A stretch of 64,000 nt of DNA. Source: Fasciola hepatica (taxonomy: Eukaryota > Platyhelminthes > Trematoda > Plagiorchiida > Fasciolidae). Both the position numbers and the translations under genes were made by a program. The stretch lies in the NCBI GenBank assembly GCA_948099385.1, contig CANUEZ040000028.1, positions 3,658,001 through 3,722,000 on the forward strand, written 5' to 3'. Each line of letters begins with the position of its first letter. The first letter of the stretch is position 1. Below the pieces are notes generated by a model. That model had not been told where the DNA came from and made no database searches. It saw only the letters and a list, made by a program, of their open reading frames with translations. This document shows, one piece after another, positions 42,225-53,800 of this stretch.

Positions 42225-43922
42225 TTACCGATTTTTCATTCCTCGTTGCCAAGTCATCTGTTGACCTCCACGTGGTCTCTTCCACTCCCTAGGCGGGGCG
42301 GAGAATAGGACACGGTACGGTAGACGTGTGTTTGACATACGTAACACGTGTCCCAACCAACGAAGTCTACTAAGCCGGATACGCTGTAACAGAAAGTTCT
42401 TTGAATTAGTACCCAATACCCGCTTTCTTACCTCATCGTTGCTTACTCGGCTATTCCACCCAATCCTGGCGATACTACGTAAACATCGATGGTGGAAAAC
42501 CTCAAGATAACGAATATCTTCAGCACGCAGACTCCAAGTTTCGCAACCATACAACAAAACTGAACGCACCGTGGAACAGTATACACGACCTTTCAACTTC
42601 AGCGAAATATCAGATCGACGCCACAAGTGCTTCAGTCCAGCGTACGCCGCTCGAGCTTTGGATATACGCGTGCTCACCTCTACTACTGTGCTCCCGTCCG
42701 TCGTCACGTTGCTGCCGAGGTAGGTGAAGTGGTCGACAACTGACAGCACCTCCCCATCGAGTATCAAGCTCCGAATCGTTGACGTCCAGTCTTGTAACAT
42801 CACCTTGCACTTTGAAGGTGCAAAGCGCAAGCCGAATGGAGCTACAGCTCTTGAGAGTCTATCTAGTGCACGCTGGGCATGTTCCGTGCATTCGAACAAA
42901 CAGACAACGTCGTCCGCGTAATCTAGGTCACATGGCTTTTCACTATTTCCTAGTCCGACGCCTACATCCTGAAGATTTTGCAGCGCACTCTCTATTATTT
43001 CGTCCGTGACGAAGTTGAACAGGAATGGATACAAAGGGCATCCCTGTCGAACACCACTGGTCGTTTCGAACTGACCGGATAGTTCACCGTAAACCCTTAC
43101 GCGACCAGAAATATGAGAATACAATGATCTCGGTAGGTTCACAAACTTCTGGGGCATAACTTTTCGATGAAGAGTACTGAAAAGCGATGTTCGATCAACT
43201 GAATCGAAGGCGCCTTTCAGGTCTAAGAAAATCATTATTGTTGATCGGTGGTGCGTGTGACGCGTTTCAAGTAGTCGGCGAAGAGTAAAAATCTGGTCGA
43301 TGCATCCTCGACCTGGGCGGAATCCAACCTGCTGTTCGCGAACATTCCTCTCGGGAGCCGGTGTAAGACGGTTCAGCAAAATCGAAGCTATAACTTTGGT
43401 GACTATCGGGATTAAGCTAATCCCACGATGATTACTGCAGTCATGGCGTAATCCCTTCTTGAAGATGGGAATAATCAATGACTCGCTCCATAATAACAAA
43501 ATACGTTTTTCGTTCCAAATGTCACGGAGCAAGGTGGTTAGTGATTTTATCAACGCGTCACCACCCAGTTCGAAAAGAACTGGGGGAAGTTCGTCGGGAC
43601 CTGCCGCTTTCCCCCGCCTCAGTAATCGAATGCATGACTCTACTTCTACTTCTGATGGGGGCTCAAGTGATACCACCCAAGAAGTCACAGTTGTTGACAC
43701 AGGAGTAACTACACTAGCGTGCGGCCAGCTAAATTGTTCCTTGAAGTACTCGGCCCATCGGTCAAGCATTTGCTGTTTGCTATGGATGGGTTCTCCATTT
43801 CTATCCCAAATCGTTTCGCCGACCGGGATTCGGCGTCCACCGGTGTCACGAATAAGTTTGATCAGTCTTTGACTGTTACCTGAAGCAGCTGCTATATCAT
43901 TTCTTCGGCTACCTTGACCCAC
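42225..43922 (-). CDS. RTE-clade reverse transcriptase, intact RT domain (copy R4)
   Basis: 565 codons without a break, the longest frame in the window. It reverse-transcribes RTE-type LINE RNA. Order from the N-terminus: IKLIRDTGGRR, DRWAEYFKEQFSWP, GKAAGPDELPP (about 110), NHRGISLIPIVTKVIA, GFRPGRGCIDQIFTLRRLLE (about 200), motif A FLDLKGAFDSVDR (about 235), motif B SGVRQGCPL (about 290), motif C LDYADDVVCLF (about 335), FAPSKCKVMLQDW, YLGSNVTT, LYGCETWSLRAED (about 460) and LRWLGHVLRM (about 520). Motifs A and C keep their aspartates. The frame ends MKNR because homology stops at about 42232, so the last ~75 residues and the 3' UTR are lost. It shares a reading unit with the endonuclease at 44101-44962, from which it is separated by frame changes near 43930-44100. 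Confidence 0.9.
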   Translation of the reverse strand: MGQGSRRNDIAAASGNSQRLIKLIRDTGGRRIPVGETIWDRNGEPIHSKQQMLDRWAEYFKEQFSWPHASVVTPVSTTVTSWVVSLEPPSEVEVESCIRLLRRGKAAGPDELPPVLFELGGDALIKSLTTLLRDIWNEKRILLLWSESLIIPIFKKGLRHDCSNHRGISLIPIVTKVIASILLNRLTPAPERNVREQQVGFRPGRGCIDQIFTLRRLLETRHTHHRSTIMIFLDLKGAFDSVDRTSLFSTLHRKVMPQKFVNLPRSLYSHISGRVRVYGELSGQFETTSGVRQGCPLYPFLFNFVTDEIIESALQNLQDVGVGLGNSEKPCDLDYADDVVCLFECTEHAQRALDRLSRAVAPFGLRFAPSKCKVMLQDWTSTIRSLILDGEVLSVVDHFTYLGSNVTTDGSTVVEVSTRISKARAAYAGLKHLWRRSDISLKLKGRVYCSTVRSVLLYGCETWSLRAEDIRYLEVFHHRCLRSIARIGWNSRVSNDEVRKRVLGTNSKNFLLQRIRLSRLRWLGHVLRMSNTRLPYRVLFSAPPREWKRPRGGQQMTWQRGMKNR

Positions 43923-44100
43923 CAGTTTTCACGATCATTCTTAAGGCTTTTCGTAACTTGTCTTTGTAGGTTTCTCCGCATCTTATTCATCTCCTTACGG
44001 TTCGAGAGCTGACGCTTTTGCTCCATTATGCTTAGCGACTCTTGCGAGATCCAGTGTCTTTGATGGACAACGGATCTAGGACCACAGGCAAAACCTGCTG

Positions 44101-45690
44101 CTAAGTGTATCGCTTGTTCTCCGTGGATCCTAGCTCATGTGCTAACTTCTGCTCATAACGGGTGCGTACTTCTGGATCACACAAACGTTGCACGGCTAAT
44201 CGGGTTTGCGGTTTGCGACGATGACCATGGAGCTGGAGAGATAATCGCATTAAAACTAAGGCATGGTCCGACTCTACGTACGTGGACCAGTAAGATTTAC
44301 AGTTCTGAACAGAACTGCGCCATCGGTAGCTTACGGCGATATGATCAATTTGACTCGAAGTACCTGTAGAGTTAGAGCGCCATGTCGCTGTGCTACGCGA
44401 GCTGTGTCGGAAGTTTGTGCTAGACAAGAACAATCGATTGTCTGCACAATACTTGAGAAGCCTATTCCCGTTATCTGTGCGCTCAGCGGGTAAAGCACAA
44501 CGCTCACCTAAACAGACTTCTGACACACTAAGTTTGCCAACTTGTGCATTGAAGTCACCAGCTAGCACTACAATGTCGGAACCTTTACTGCTGCGAACGA
44601 GGGTGGCGAGGGCATCATAGAACTCATCTTTCTGCATGTCTGAGCTGCAGTTCGTTGGGGCGTACGCCGAGATCACGAACAAATTGCGTTTAACACAACT
44701 ATCCTTTCGAACGCTTATTGACCCCTGGAGTCTCAGCACATAAACGACTGTTGACAGGAATCCAGTCTAAAAGGGCAGCCTCAGCCTTGTCAGTCAAGAC
44801 CATTCCTACACCACGTTGACCCACATCTCTAGCTGCTTCGTCTCCTGAGGTGTGCAGAATATACCTCGATGAGATACCAGGGGTAGTTAGTTGAATCATA
44901 TTGCTTGAATCCTGGATGCGCGGTTCGCTTAAGCAGCAGACATCAATCTTCAGAGAGTTCATTGTGAGGGCTAGGCACGCCTACTGACCGACCTGCATGA
45001 GTGTACGCACGTTGAAGGAGCCGAGATTCAGAGGCTGACGGGGCTTGAGAAAATGTGAGTTACCAGACAGAGGATTATTCTCGATACTGTTTGACAGTGA
45101 ATCGTTGCGAGTATCGACCGTGTTATCAGTGGGAGAATTATGAGTGGATAGATGGGGCAAAGAGGGATGGTTAGGGACAGAAGACAAAGGTTAAATAAAA
45201 GAGAGGGAACTCTGAGCAATAGCCCACTTATCACTACCCACCCCGCTCGATGCAATGGGCAGCGCGGTCCTGATTATCCTGCGCGACGACCGATGCAGTA
45301 TGGAATTCTTTGTATTCGTGCAGTTCATGGGAGATGTCAAACGGGTACTTCTAGGGTGTCCAGCCACAAGGCAGGAGAACGATTAGGGTCCTCATCCAAA
45401 GCCTTTAGTTCTAACAAGAACCTATCTGCAAGGCAGCGGGATGGCTTAGTGGAAGCCTATTTGCTTGGATCAATTATTCTTCCACTGATTTTGCCGATTG
45501 AGTTGCCAGCTCAAATCAACCCCCAACCTGGAGGACCAGGAGACTGGACTTTGTCTGACCTCTACCCATTGACCTGTCAGGTATGATTGCATCTCCGGCT
45601 TAAAGAAGCCATCTTCTATAGCTCTTTGGGTCATAGAGGGGCGCAAGCCATCACACCACGTCAAGGTGCAGTCTCGTCGTGATGGAGTCA
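44101..45690 (-). pseudogene. Leader and endonuclease of RTE copy R4
   Basis: The leader (45690-44990) is nearly identical to 32350-33056 of R3. The endonuclease N-terminal strand GSFNVRTLMQVGQ is followed by TAG (about 44982), then CCLSEPRIQDSS (44962-44699; Pro replaces Thr after the metal-binding Glu). After a frame change near 44740 the rest is open (44739-44101): VVLAGDFNAQVG, CADNRLFLSSTNF, QIDHIAVSYRWR, ESDHALVLMRL. The C-terminus ends at TAG 44101. Confidence 0.88.
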
Positions 45691-46299
45691 CCGTATCTCA
45701 TTTCTAAGAAATTGAAGAAGCAGATCTCGTAAACCTCACCCGGGAAAGCCTACATAGTCAACCCCACAATCTGTGCTTTCCGTTCATTTTCTCCTGTGTT
45801 ATGGCCTGACCGCCATTCCAGCCATAACCCACTTTAGCAGACTTTTCACACTGAGGTAGTCCATTCGGCCAATGTTGTGTTTACGATATCTTACATCTAA
45901 TTTTACGCTGCTAGCTCCTGCGAGAGGATGAGCCGGCTTCATGATGTCCCGAAAGGCACCTGTCCATGAACAGTGTGTGTAGAACTGTCCATAAAGAGTT
46001 TTAGGAATTAGATGGGTATTTTGTTCACGATAGCAATTCTAGCTCGTGCACAATCGGGTGCTACCTGTCGGACAACGGTAACTTTGTGAATCGGGAGCCG
46101 GTGACCGAACGAGTGGTTCATACGCCTTTTGGATGGTGGTCTTCCAGTCAAGGATGACCAAAGCGTAAAAGGCATGAAGCAATAACCTTCATTAGTGGCG
46201 GATCACTTTCGCACACACACCACATTGCTGTCTATGGGCTTCTGTAGCTTTTATGTAGAGCTATCTGCCAGGCGAAAAACTCGCCCTCTGGCTGCTCGC
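45691..46299. other. No recognisable gene
   Basis: The sequence upstream of R4's leader is unassigned; only short frames. Confidence 0.4.
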
Positions 46300-46960
46300 C
46301 CCCAGCGTGTCCGAAATGTGTGACCCTGAAGAAGCGCTTTGCGCCTCAGTCGGCATAGCCCTCATGGTCGCTGCAGCACCCAAACCCGATCACCACGGCA
46401 AGGTAGCAGCTTCGATTAGTGTCTACCCCCGAGAGATTCAAGAACCCAGGCATACCTACCAGATGTGCTTTTTGTCTGAAAAGCGCCAGTGACTCAGTCG
46501 ATGACAGTTTTCTGGTGTTGGCTTTTGTTGTGGGATGTGCCAGTGAGATTCATCATTTTTCAATAATGTTCACATGAAAATTCAAAGCCGAGATCGAGCT
46601 TACGGTCGTCTTTCTTATGATTTTAGCAAAAGAAGTTTTGCTTGCCAGAGATGCATCTTCCATTGTCTCTTAAACTTCGCTACTAACATGGTCCTAGAAA
46701 GCACTTGGTCCTCATGTGAGAATAGTGGTATTGCACTTTCCCCAGGTGGAAAAGTGCGCGGACGACTTGGTGCTTATAGGTGAAGGGCAATTTAAGTTGC
46801 AGTCTTTTGTGAGTAGCGTGACTGAGTGCGTAGCAGAGTTCGGTGTGCATTGCGCGCCTTTAAATTGCTGGGTACTGCTGCAAGATCGGGGCGGTGTACT
46901 GCGAACTGAATGTACTGGGAATATGGGCCAGCAGTACTCCAAATCATGAAATCCAGTAAC
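46300..46960 (+). pseudogene. RTE-clade LINE fragment R9, RT core
   Basis: The segment 46495-46950 follows an RTE RT through frameshifts: a SVD..VFW-like motif A region (46495-46530), RAYGRLSYDF (46590-46625), NFATNMVLESTWSSCENSGI (46675-46735), CADDLVLIGEG in place of YADD (46758-46790), and FGVHCAPLNCWVLLQD (46840-46890). The part before 46490 is uncertain. Confidence 0.65.
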
Positions 46961-47560
46961 CAGCACTTATACGCTCAAACCACGGAATGCAGTCAAGATG
47001 CGGAAGTCAAGCGGTATTCAGAAAAGTGTTTGTATTAGTAATAGGACGTAGGTACTTACAAAGCGCGCATGATAGAAATAGCCAATGAAAAACTAGAGTG
47101 GAGGGGATCGGTTTTGCATGTTGTGTATGACAGTCCGTGAGTGAAGACAGACAAACCAAACCGACTGGTTAAGGCTTGAGGATTGTGAACCGTGGCATAC
47201 CCAGATGGGATCGTTCGAATGTGAGAAAACCTGCATCAGGGAACCTGGCACGGTATGTACGAAATTATAGAAACCGCAATTCAAATTCAACCTAGTGTCC
47301 ATCCAGCCGCACTGGTAGTTTTTTCCGTCACAGTTGGTCTAACACGTGACCTCACGGCTTCATGAAAGACACGAAACTGAGTAGATTGACTGTGTTGTCT
47401 AGGAAGCTGCGTTCCACTCGGAGGTTGGACATTGTATAAAATGTCTCCATGTATGCAGGTAGGAATTTTGGTTATTACCTACACTGGTCACCTGTAGCAT
47501 CGAGGGACATCATCTTCACCATAGATTGAATTTTCGTTGTGGCAGTGAGATCAGATGCTC
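46961..47560. other. No recognisable gene
   Basis: Nothing assignable was seen on either strand. Confidence 0.4.
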
Positions 47561-48450
47561 GGTACGTCGCAAAAGCTGCAGGTGGGTAGCGCACCAAAAT
47601 TGGCTCATCGTCACCTTACTTTCCAGCTGGAGGCTGCATGCGTCAAGGTTGCCCACTCTCACCCTTCCAGCTCAATTTTCCAATCGACGGTATCCTAAGA
47701 GAGACGCAAGGTATTCAGGTGAATCAAGGCGTTGAGCTCCAACCTGATAACAGACTATTCGACTTAGAATATGCTGATGCTTTGGTTTGCGACGATGCTG
47801 CTGTGGCACAATGCGTTTTAGACAACCTGGCGTCGTCTGCATTGCGTTACGGACTTTGCTTTTCACCCTCCGGATGACTAGTAGTAATCCATCCCCGCAC
47901 TTACCCTCTGTATTGATCGGTTAGAAGTTGTCGACGAGTTTATCTAATTGGGAAACTGCGTAACTACTGACAGGCGGATGGGGACGATGTGAACAACCAG
48001 ATGGCGAAGGCTCAAGTGGCGTTCTGCAATTTGAGTCACCTGCGGAGATTGTGTGACACCCGATCGAAAGACGGGCTGTACAGCGCTGCTGTGCGTAGTG
48101 TGCTCCCGTACGCTTGTGGGAAGCCGCCTGTTCGAGCGGCCGATGTCGACTGGTTGTCCATGTTCGATCACCGATGCCTAAGGAGCATCTGGCGAGTTTG
48201 ATGGCAACAGCGAATAAGCGGTTCCGTAGTTGGAATACGCATCTGCGGAACCGGGCGTGCCGCATACCCGATTAACGCTGAAGTTTCACTCCACTGGCTT
48301 CGTTGGTTGGGGCATGTGCTGCGTATGCCATCCCATCGACTTCCCCATCGTACTCTGTTCACCGGGCCTAAGGTTGGCTAGAAAGGACAACTTGGAAGCC
48401 AAGTCGTGACGTCGCATCGGTCCATCAAAGTATTGACATCAAAATTTGCC
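47561..48450 (+). pseudogene. RTE-clade LINE fragment R10, RT motif B to C-terminus
   Basis: MRQGCPLSPFQLNF (47638-47680) and LEYADALV (47765-47790; the second catalytic Asp is Ala) are open to 47877. After stops come NLSHLRRLCDTRSKDGLYSAAVRSVLPYACG (48030-48120), MFDHRCLRSIWRV (48160-48200) and LRWLGHVLRMPSHRLPHR (48298-48350). It is diverged from R1-R4. Confidence 0.75.
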
Positions 48451-48651
48451 TCTGTCGGTTTCTTACGCTCGCATGGCTGATGGCCTCGAGATCCACTACA
48501 CAGCTGACCGAAAACCGTGCCGGATATGGCTCTAAGTTGTACTAATGAATGTTTATATTGTTACAAAATTATATCCGAACTCCTGAGGAACTTCTCGTTT
48601 GATTCTTCACGTTTATTTTTTTGGGTTGATGTTATCGCACGGAGCCAGGCC

Positions 48652-48654
<3 letters not shown>

Positions 48655-48712
<58 letters not shown>
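48655..48712. repeat. (TA)n microsatellite
   Basis: 58 bp of alternating AT, preceded by CTGC as at 28413-28416; borders the ribozyme-bearing repeat. Confidence 0.97.
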
Positions 48713-48715
<3 letters not shown>

Positions 48716-49131
48716 CTAGAATCTAATTTGAATCGTCTGGAATGTGAATGGATACTCTTCATTGAAGAGCCCACCGGTCGTATGCTTCCGGGGAGATTTT
48801 GTCCACACGTTTACATACTGCTTACTATCAGTATGAGCGCTTGCACATGCAGCCTCGTTGTTCGTTCTGTTAGAAGTGACTCAGACACGAATAACTATGA
48901 GAAATCACAGTTGTGATTCATTTGTGGGCTCATCAATGAAGAGTATCCATTCACACTCCAGACGATTCGAATTAGATTCTAGTGAACATATAAGATCGGA
49001 GTGTACAAGTATGGGGACGAGTGGGCAGAGGAGTACCGGGTACGCATACCTGATGAGCGGCAACAATCGCGAAACCGGTCGTGTGCTTCCGGGGAGATTT
49101 TGTCCACACGCTTACATACTACTTACTATCA
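48713..49131 (+). mobile_element. Second copy of the hammerhead-bearing non-coding repeat
   Basis: About 420 bp between two TA tracts. 48713-48775 and 48924-48986 are inverted repeats of about 60 bp (both with GAATGGATACTCTTCAT or its complement). 48776-48834 and 49076-49131 are direct repeats about 300 bp apart (CGGTCGTRTGCTTCCGGGGAGATTTTGTCC start). The left direct repeat holds only the 3' half of the ribozyme (cleavage triplet and stem I strand); the right one follows a complete ribozyme. There is no open frame of note. Homologous to 25055-25482 in the opposite orientation. Confidence 0.75.
49034..49094 (+). ncRNA. Type I hammerhead ribozyme
   Basis: Stem I: GCATAC (49044-49049) with GTGTGC (49081-49086), then internal loop GTAC/TT, then CCGG (49036-49039) with CCGG (49089-49092). 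Core CTGATGA at 49050-49056. Stem II GCGG (49057-49060) with TCGC (49067-49070), loop CAACAA. GAAA at 49071-49074. Minimal stem III CC/GG (49075-49078), then T49079 and C49080 close the GTC triplet. Predicted cleavage is between 49080 and 49081. All conserved core positions are filled. Confidence 0.85.
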
Positions 49132-49146
49132 ATATATATATATATA
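49132..49146. repeat. Short (TA)n tract
   Basis: 15 bp of AT alternation joining the ribozyme-bearing repeat to the next interspersed repeat. Confidence 0.85.
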
Positions 49147-49465
49147 ACTCCGTGTATTTTTTGCGATTCATTTGCGCCTAACCGGATTGTTGCTTTCCAC
49201 AAACAACTAGATACAACCAAACTGTGCATCTTTTGAATTCGGTGTGAATACCAAATAACCAGTGCTAGGGTCAAGGGGTAGAGTATCGAATATTGCGTGA
49301 TACATGCAATTCTTTGTCGCCCTGTTCGTTACCACACCTGACCTGTTGGAATCTTATGTTTTACTCTACTCACAGTCATCGCTGGCGGTTCTGCTTGATA
49401 GTCCAATGTATCCGTTTGGCTATGAGGATACTCCTTCCATTACACTCGTGGTAATATGGAGTAGA
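49147..49465 (+). repeat. Interspersed repeat, inverted copy of 40590-40907
   Basis: Near-identical to the reverse complement of 40590-40907. It starts after a TA tract with ACTCCGTGTATTTTTTGCG. Non-coding; class unknown. Confidence 0.85.
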
Positions 49466-50888
49466 AAACTGAAAACAGTTCACCCATGCACACTCATTTG
49501 ATTAACAAAACCTAACAAACCAGCGTTGATTTGTTGGAGATCGTGCATAAGTACAACAAGCCATCAAATAAGGGAGTTAGCTCGACGGTAGAGGACGACA
49601 GAAGAATACAGTTTAGTTTTTCGCGGTACCGAGCAACGCGACAAGTGGTGAGTCTTGATACGAAAATAAACAATTGTAATCAAGCAAATCCAGTTTCCAC
49701 TGAGATCATTGACACTGCACGGAGAAATCAATCGTGCTTTATATTCCTTAGCAATAACGTACAGCTCATTGGAGTTCGAGCATCGTTGTAGTACATAAGC
49801 TGAGTTTCAATTTAGAATACTCACATCCGATCTCAACTGTTTGGATTTTTATGATCCAAGATTCGATGCATTCTCGTGTTGGTCTAGCAGAAATACAACA
49901 AGAAATTATCAAAGACCCCATGAAACCTCTAAATGGAGCCGTCATTTACTCATTCATGGATTTAGCTTTATCTTAAAACGGATCCACAATACCATGCAAA
50001 AAAGTATCTACTGAACGATGAAAAAAGGACCAACATTTTGTTTTCCGCACCTGACATCAAATGAGCCGCAATCAAATACCAATCAGTACTAACAACGTCT
50101 GAAAACCTAACCTTCATTCTATTTTTACAAGCATCAAATGCTAGAAATGAAATACCGAAACATAATCAGTTTCGAGCATGATCTATTTATAGCGCCATTT
50201 GTATCACGAGTGAACCGACAATATAAAGCGCTCTTGGTTTGTAAGTATTCCGCCACTTTTCAATATTTGTCGAAAGGCTAAGTTTCTACCGATGACCTGT
50301 ATATAAAAAAGACGTGAGTAGTGCACTATCCTAATGGCGAGTGCTGCGTCTGTCAATGAACGCCATCAACAAGCTCTTCAAATTTCGGCTGATACTCTCC
50401 GTGATGTCATTCACTTGGTGATGGTACCGGGTCGTGCGAGTCCTTTCGATTCCCCACAATTAGCGCAGATCAGCGAATAATAAACTTTGCTATTCGGAGC
50501 CCTGATCCGTATGGGTAAGTAGAGATGCTCCTCAACGTAGAACTCGTGTGCTAAGAACTAGTCATGCTACAGTGGTGGACTTGGTCCGTGAACAAGACTC
50601 CACATCACACCACCACATCTAAGAGAACGATCACTCTTACTGAACTGGGACACGGAGCCAGTGATGTTACTCGTCAAACTTTTGTTTGTCTATTATTCTA
50701 ATTTCAGTGACAACAGTGCCTGGTTGGTGGGCCTTCGCTTCTTGACCTGCATGTTCTGGAATTGCAAAGCTGTTCGCTTCCGGGCAGGTCCCACGTCGCG
50801 GTAGGCAGCATGGTTTCCGCAAATGTCGATCCAGTTCAGATTCAATTGACAAATACCGTACATCGTAGGCAGGCCAAGTTGGTTTTAT
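49466..50888. other. No recognisable gene
   Basis: AT-rich with short frames. 50667-50852 on the minus strand continues from the end of the RTE fragment R11 and may be its 3' region. Nothing firm. Confidence 0.4.
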
Positions 50889-53800
50889 GTCTTCGAAAAC
50901 ACTATCCAGCCGGAATTTTAGTTATCCTCGCCGTTGGCGACGCCAGTTTGGGCATGAAGATGATGCCAGAACAATCCTGTTTAGGGTGTGGTCAGCTTTA
51001 TGGAGGACGTGCCCAAACCACTACAGTCGACGGAGTTGTATGGGTGTTGAGAAATGGGCAATGCGGCAGCAATCTCCAATGTTTTCATTCGAGATTCTGT
51101 CACACCATCTTACTCTTAAAATAGACCTGAAGCACCAGTGATCGAAAACTCCAGTCGCCTAATATCCTCAGCTCTTAATGTCCAAGTTTCGCGACCATAC
51201 AGTAGGACTGATTGGACTGCTGCATTAAATACACTGAGCTTGGTTTTTAGATTAATCTCATTCCGTCGCCAGAGGGTGTTTCGGAGCTGAAGAGATGCGT
51301 TCAGGCCGCGTCGATACGCCACTTGAAATTATCTGCGGCAGAATGGCGGAGCCGAGGTACTTAAAATCCGAGACAATTTCTATCGTTTGGCCATTCAGTT
51401 GTGGGGCTCATTTTGCATGAATAATGGGTATTACAGACATCTTAGCTTGGTGGTATCGATCTCAAGACTGATCTCCGAAGCATTTATCAACCCAGTTAAG
51501 GGCCGCTTGCAAAGCGATCAGGCCCTCCCCGAGCACCACTGCGTTGTATGCAAATTCAAAGTACGTAATACTGTACATTGCGCGTCGCACTACCCAATCT
51601 ACAGCAAAGTTGAACAGCACGGGAGATAACGGGCACCCTTGTCGTACTCGTGCCTTCAATTTTAAGAGGCAAAACTCTTCACCGCAAGCTCGAACACGTG
51701 CTTTTGTTCCAGCATTATACAACTTCATCAGGCTGATTGGTTTAAATGGGAAACCACTCGCAAGCCTTATCTTCCGCAATGACTCCCGATCTATTAAGTC
51801 AAAAGCGGCGGGAAAGCCTATGGGGCATACGGCAGTGGGGCGTTGGAATTCGTATCAGTGTTCCAGAATCCTAGGTGGGATAAATATTCGATTGATGCAT
51901 CGATGTAATGACGGAATGGCTCGAGAAAGAGTCAGAAGGAACATCAACTGGAGCTGAAATGTATTGGTATTTTAGCATAGAAAATATGGTATTTATATAG
52001 ACAAGAAGTACGTAACGGAACGCACGTGCAAGCGGGTTTTGACCCTTGAGCTATGTAACTGATGGGTCCAAACTTGCCAAGCATTGCCATGTCATGTGGA
52101 AGTAGATCATGCGTGCGAAACATGCGTACTGGGATAACCAATATTCAGAGTTACACTAAGATGAGTGATACGCTCATGGTGTATTCGTTTTTGTGTGCGG
52201 GAATGCATGGGTGCTGATTGGAGTGCACATCGAACGAATGAACACTGATTGGTTCAAATAGGTTTTCTCGAATTGCATATGAATGGGACAGAATCGCCAC
52301 ACTCCACTCCCTGGGCGGAAGCTTCCCTGGTTGGGCCGAGTACTTGCAGACCTTGATTCAGAGAAGCGGTTCACGACGAGCTGAGTGGACATTTTTACAA
52401 CCGCGTCTTACAGGCTGATACCTCAGTAGTTCCCGCACACCGTTCTATCAGCTTGTTTGGGAAATAGAAACAGAACCGAGGTATCCCAACTGGATGAACA
52501 ATTTTCGGTTTCCTAATTAAGCTAAATAAGGCATGAAGTGGCTTGGTGGCCACGGGAAAGCACATGTTGTAGATTTCCGCCGGGGTGCCGTCTTCACCGG
52601 GGGACTTGCCAGGCTTTAAACGGTCGATGGTATTGGCTACCTCCAATGACGGATAATCACAGTTGATACTATGAGGGGTACCTTTGGTCGAATCGATATC
52701 TGCCGGTCTGTCTAGTGACCGACTGAGGAGCTGACTGGGATATCCTAACCACCTAGTTATCTTACCATCCATATCAGGGATGGTTACACCAGCAAAACCG
52801 TGCAAGATAGGTTGAATGGATTAATTTTCACCCGACGCTGATCATATGGGGGCGAATTGGAAAGCACTGGCTGGAGTTTCCATCTCATTTTCGATTTCGT
52901 GTCAGTAACTGCGTCGATCTTTCCTGAGGAGCGGTTTGCTTCACGTCTGACGTGTGGATGTTCTGGGAGTCCGGATACGTGGTATTTTTAACAAAGGTGG
53001 GGAGACGTAAAATATCCCCGGATATCCAGTATTAATAAAGGTATTCCGTGGTTATCAATTCACCCATTGCGCCTTGATGTGCTGCTTATTTTATTTTAGC
53101 CCACAGCAGGTTGGCCGAGCCTGTCGTGTAGTATAAACTGTATTCGTCAGTTGACAACTACAGTTCAACTTATTTCACTGGAGCTTCTGTTTTCTCCCGG
53201 TACCTTAGCAGTTCCACACTGAGGCGCTTTGGGTGCGTTGCCTTTATGCGGGTCGTTAGCCAAAGGCGAAGCCTCGCATGTACCAGCACGTGACCTGATC
53301 TTCCCTTGTTGCCTGCCTCAGAGCCGCGATACTACCTGCAGCCGTCTGTTGACGAAATCTAACGATACCGGATAAGCACGTAACAAATTTGATAACCTAT
53401 TCAATCGAGATTGGAATACCATGTAAGATGACTTCTGCAGTGCCGGAACTGTGTGTTGGTTACGTACAGCCGGCCAAAATCGGAGAAATTGATTAGCCCA
53501 CTGTCATTTTGAAAGTTGTGGCCAAGGCCGAATTTCCCGAGAATGTGGTATGTCAAGGCATCTCGCGCGCCTGTCCGGGAGTTCCAGCCACCCACTATGA
53601 TATGACTGCATCTTCCAGGACCACTGGCGTTGGTATGGTTCTTGATGAGAGGGCTGACTGAATCCCTGTAAAGTCGGTTGTGCGCAATGAAAATCAGCGG
53701 TTCATACAAAGTTCACCCTGCAAGGCAGCGGCTTTACTCCAGATGAGCCGGTGATGAATTTTACAGTTCATTAGCCTTCTCTGGCAAACCTTGTCGGGTA

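Noticed and set aside
49050..49080. First folding of the ribozyme as a type III hammerhead with GTAC as a stem I hairpin
   Set aside because: That fold leaves no UH cleavage dinucleotide; the type I fold with GTC at 49078-49080 fills every core position.
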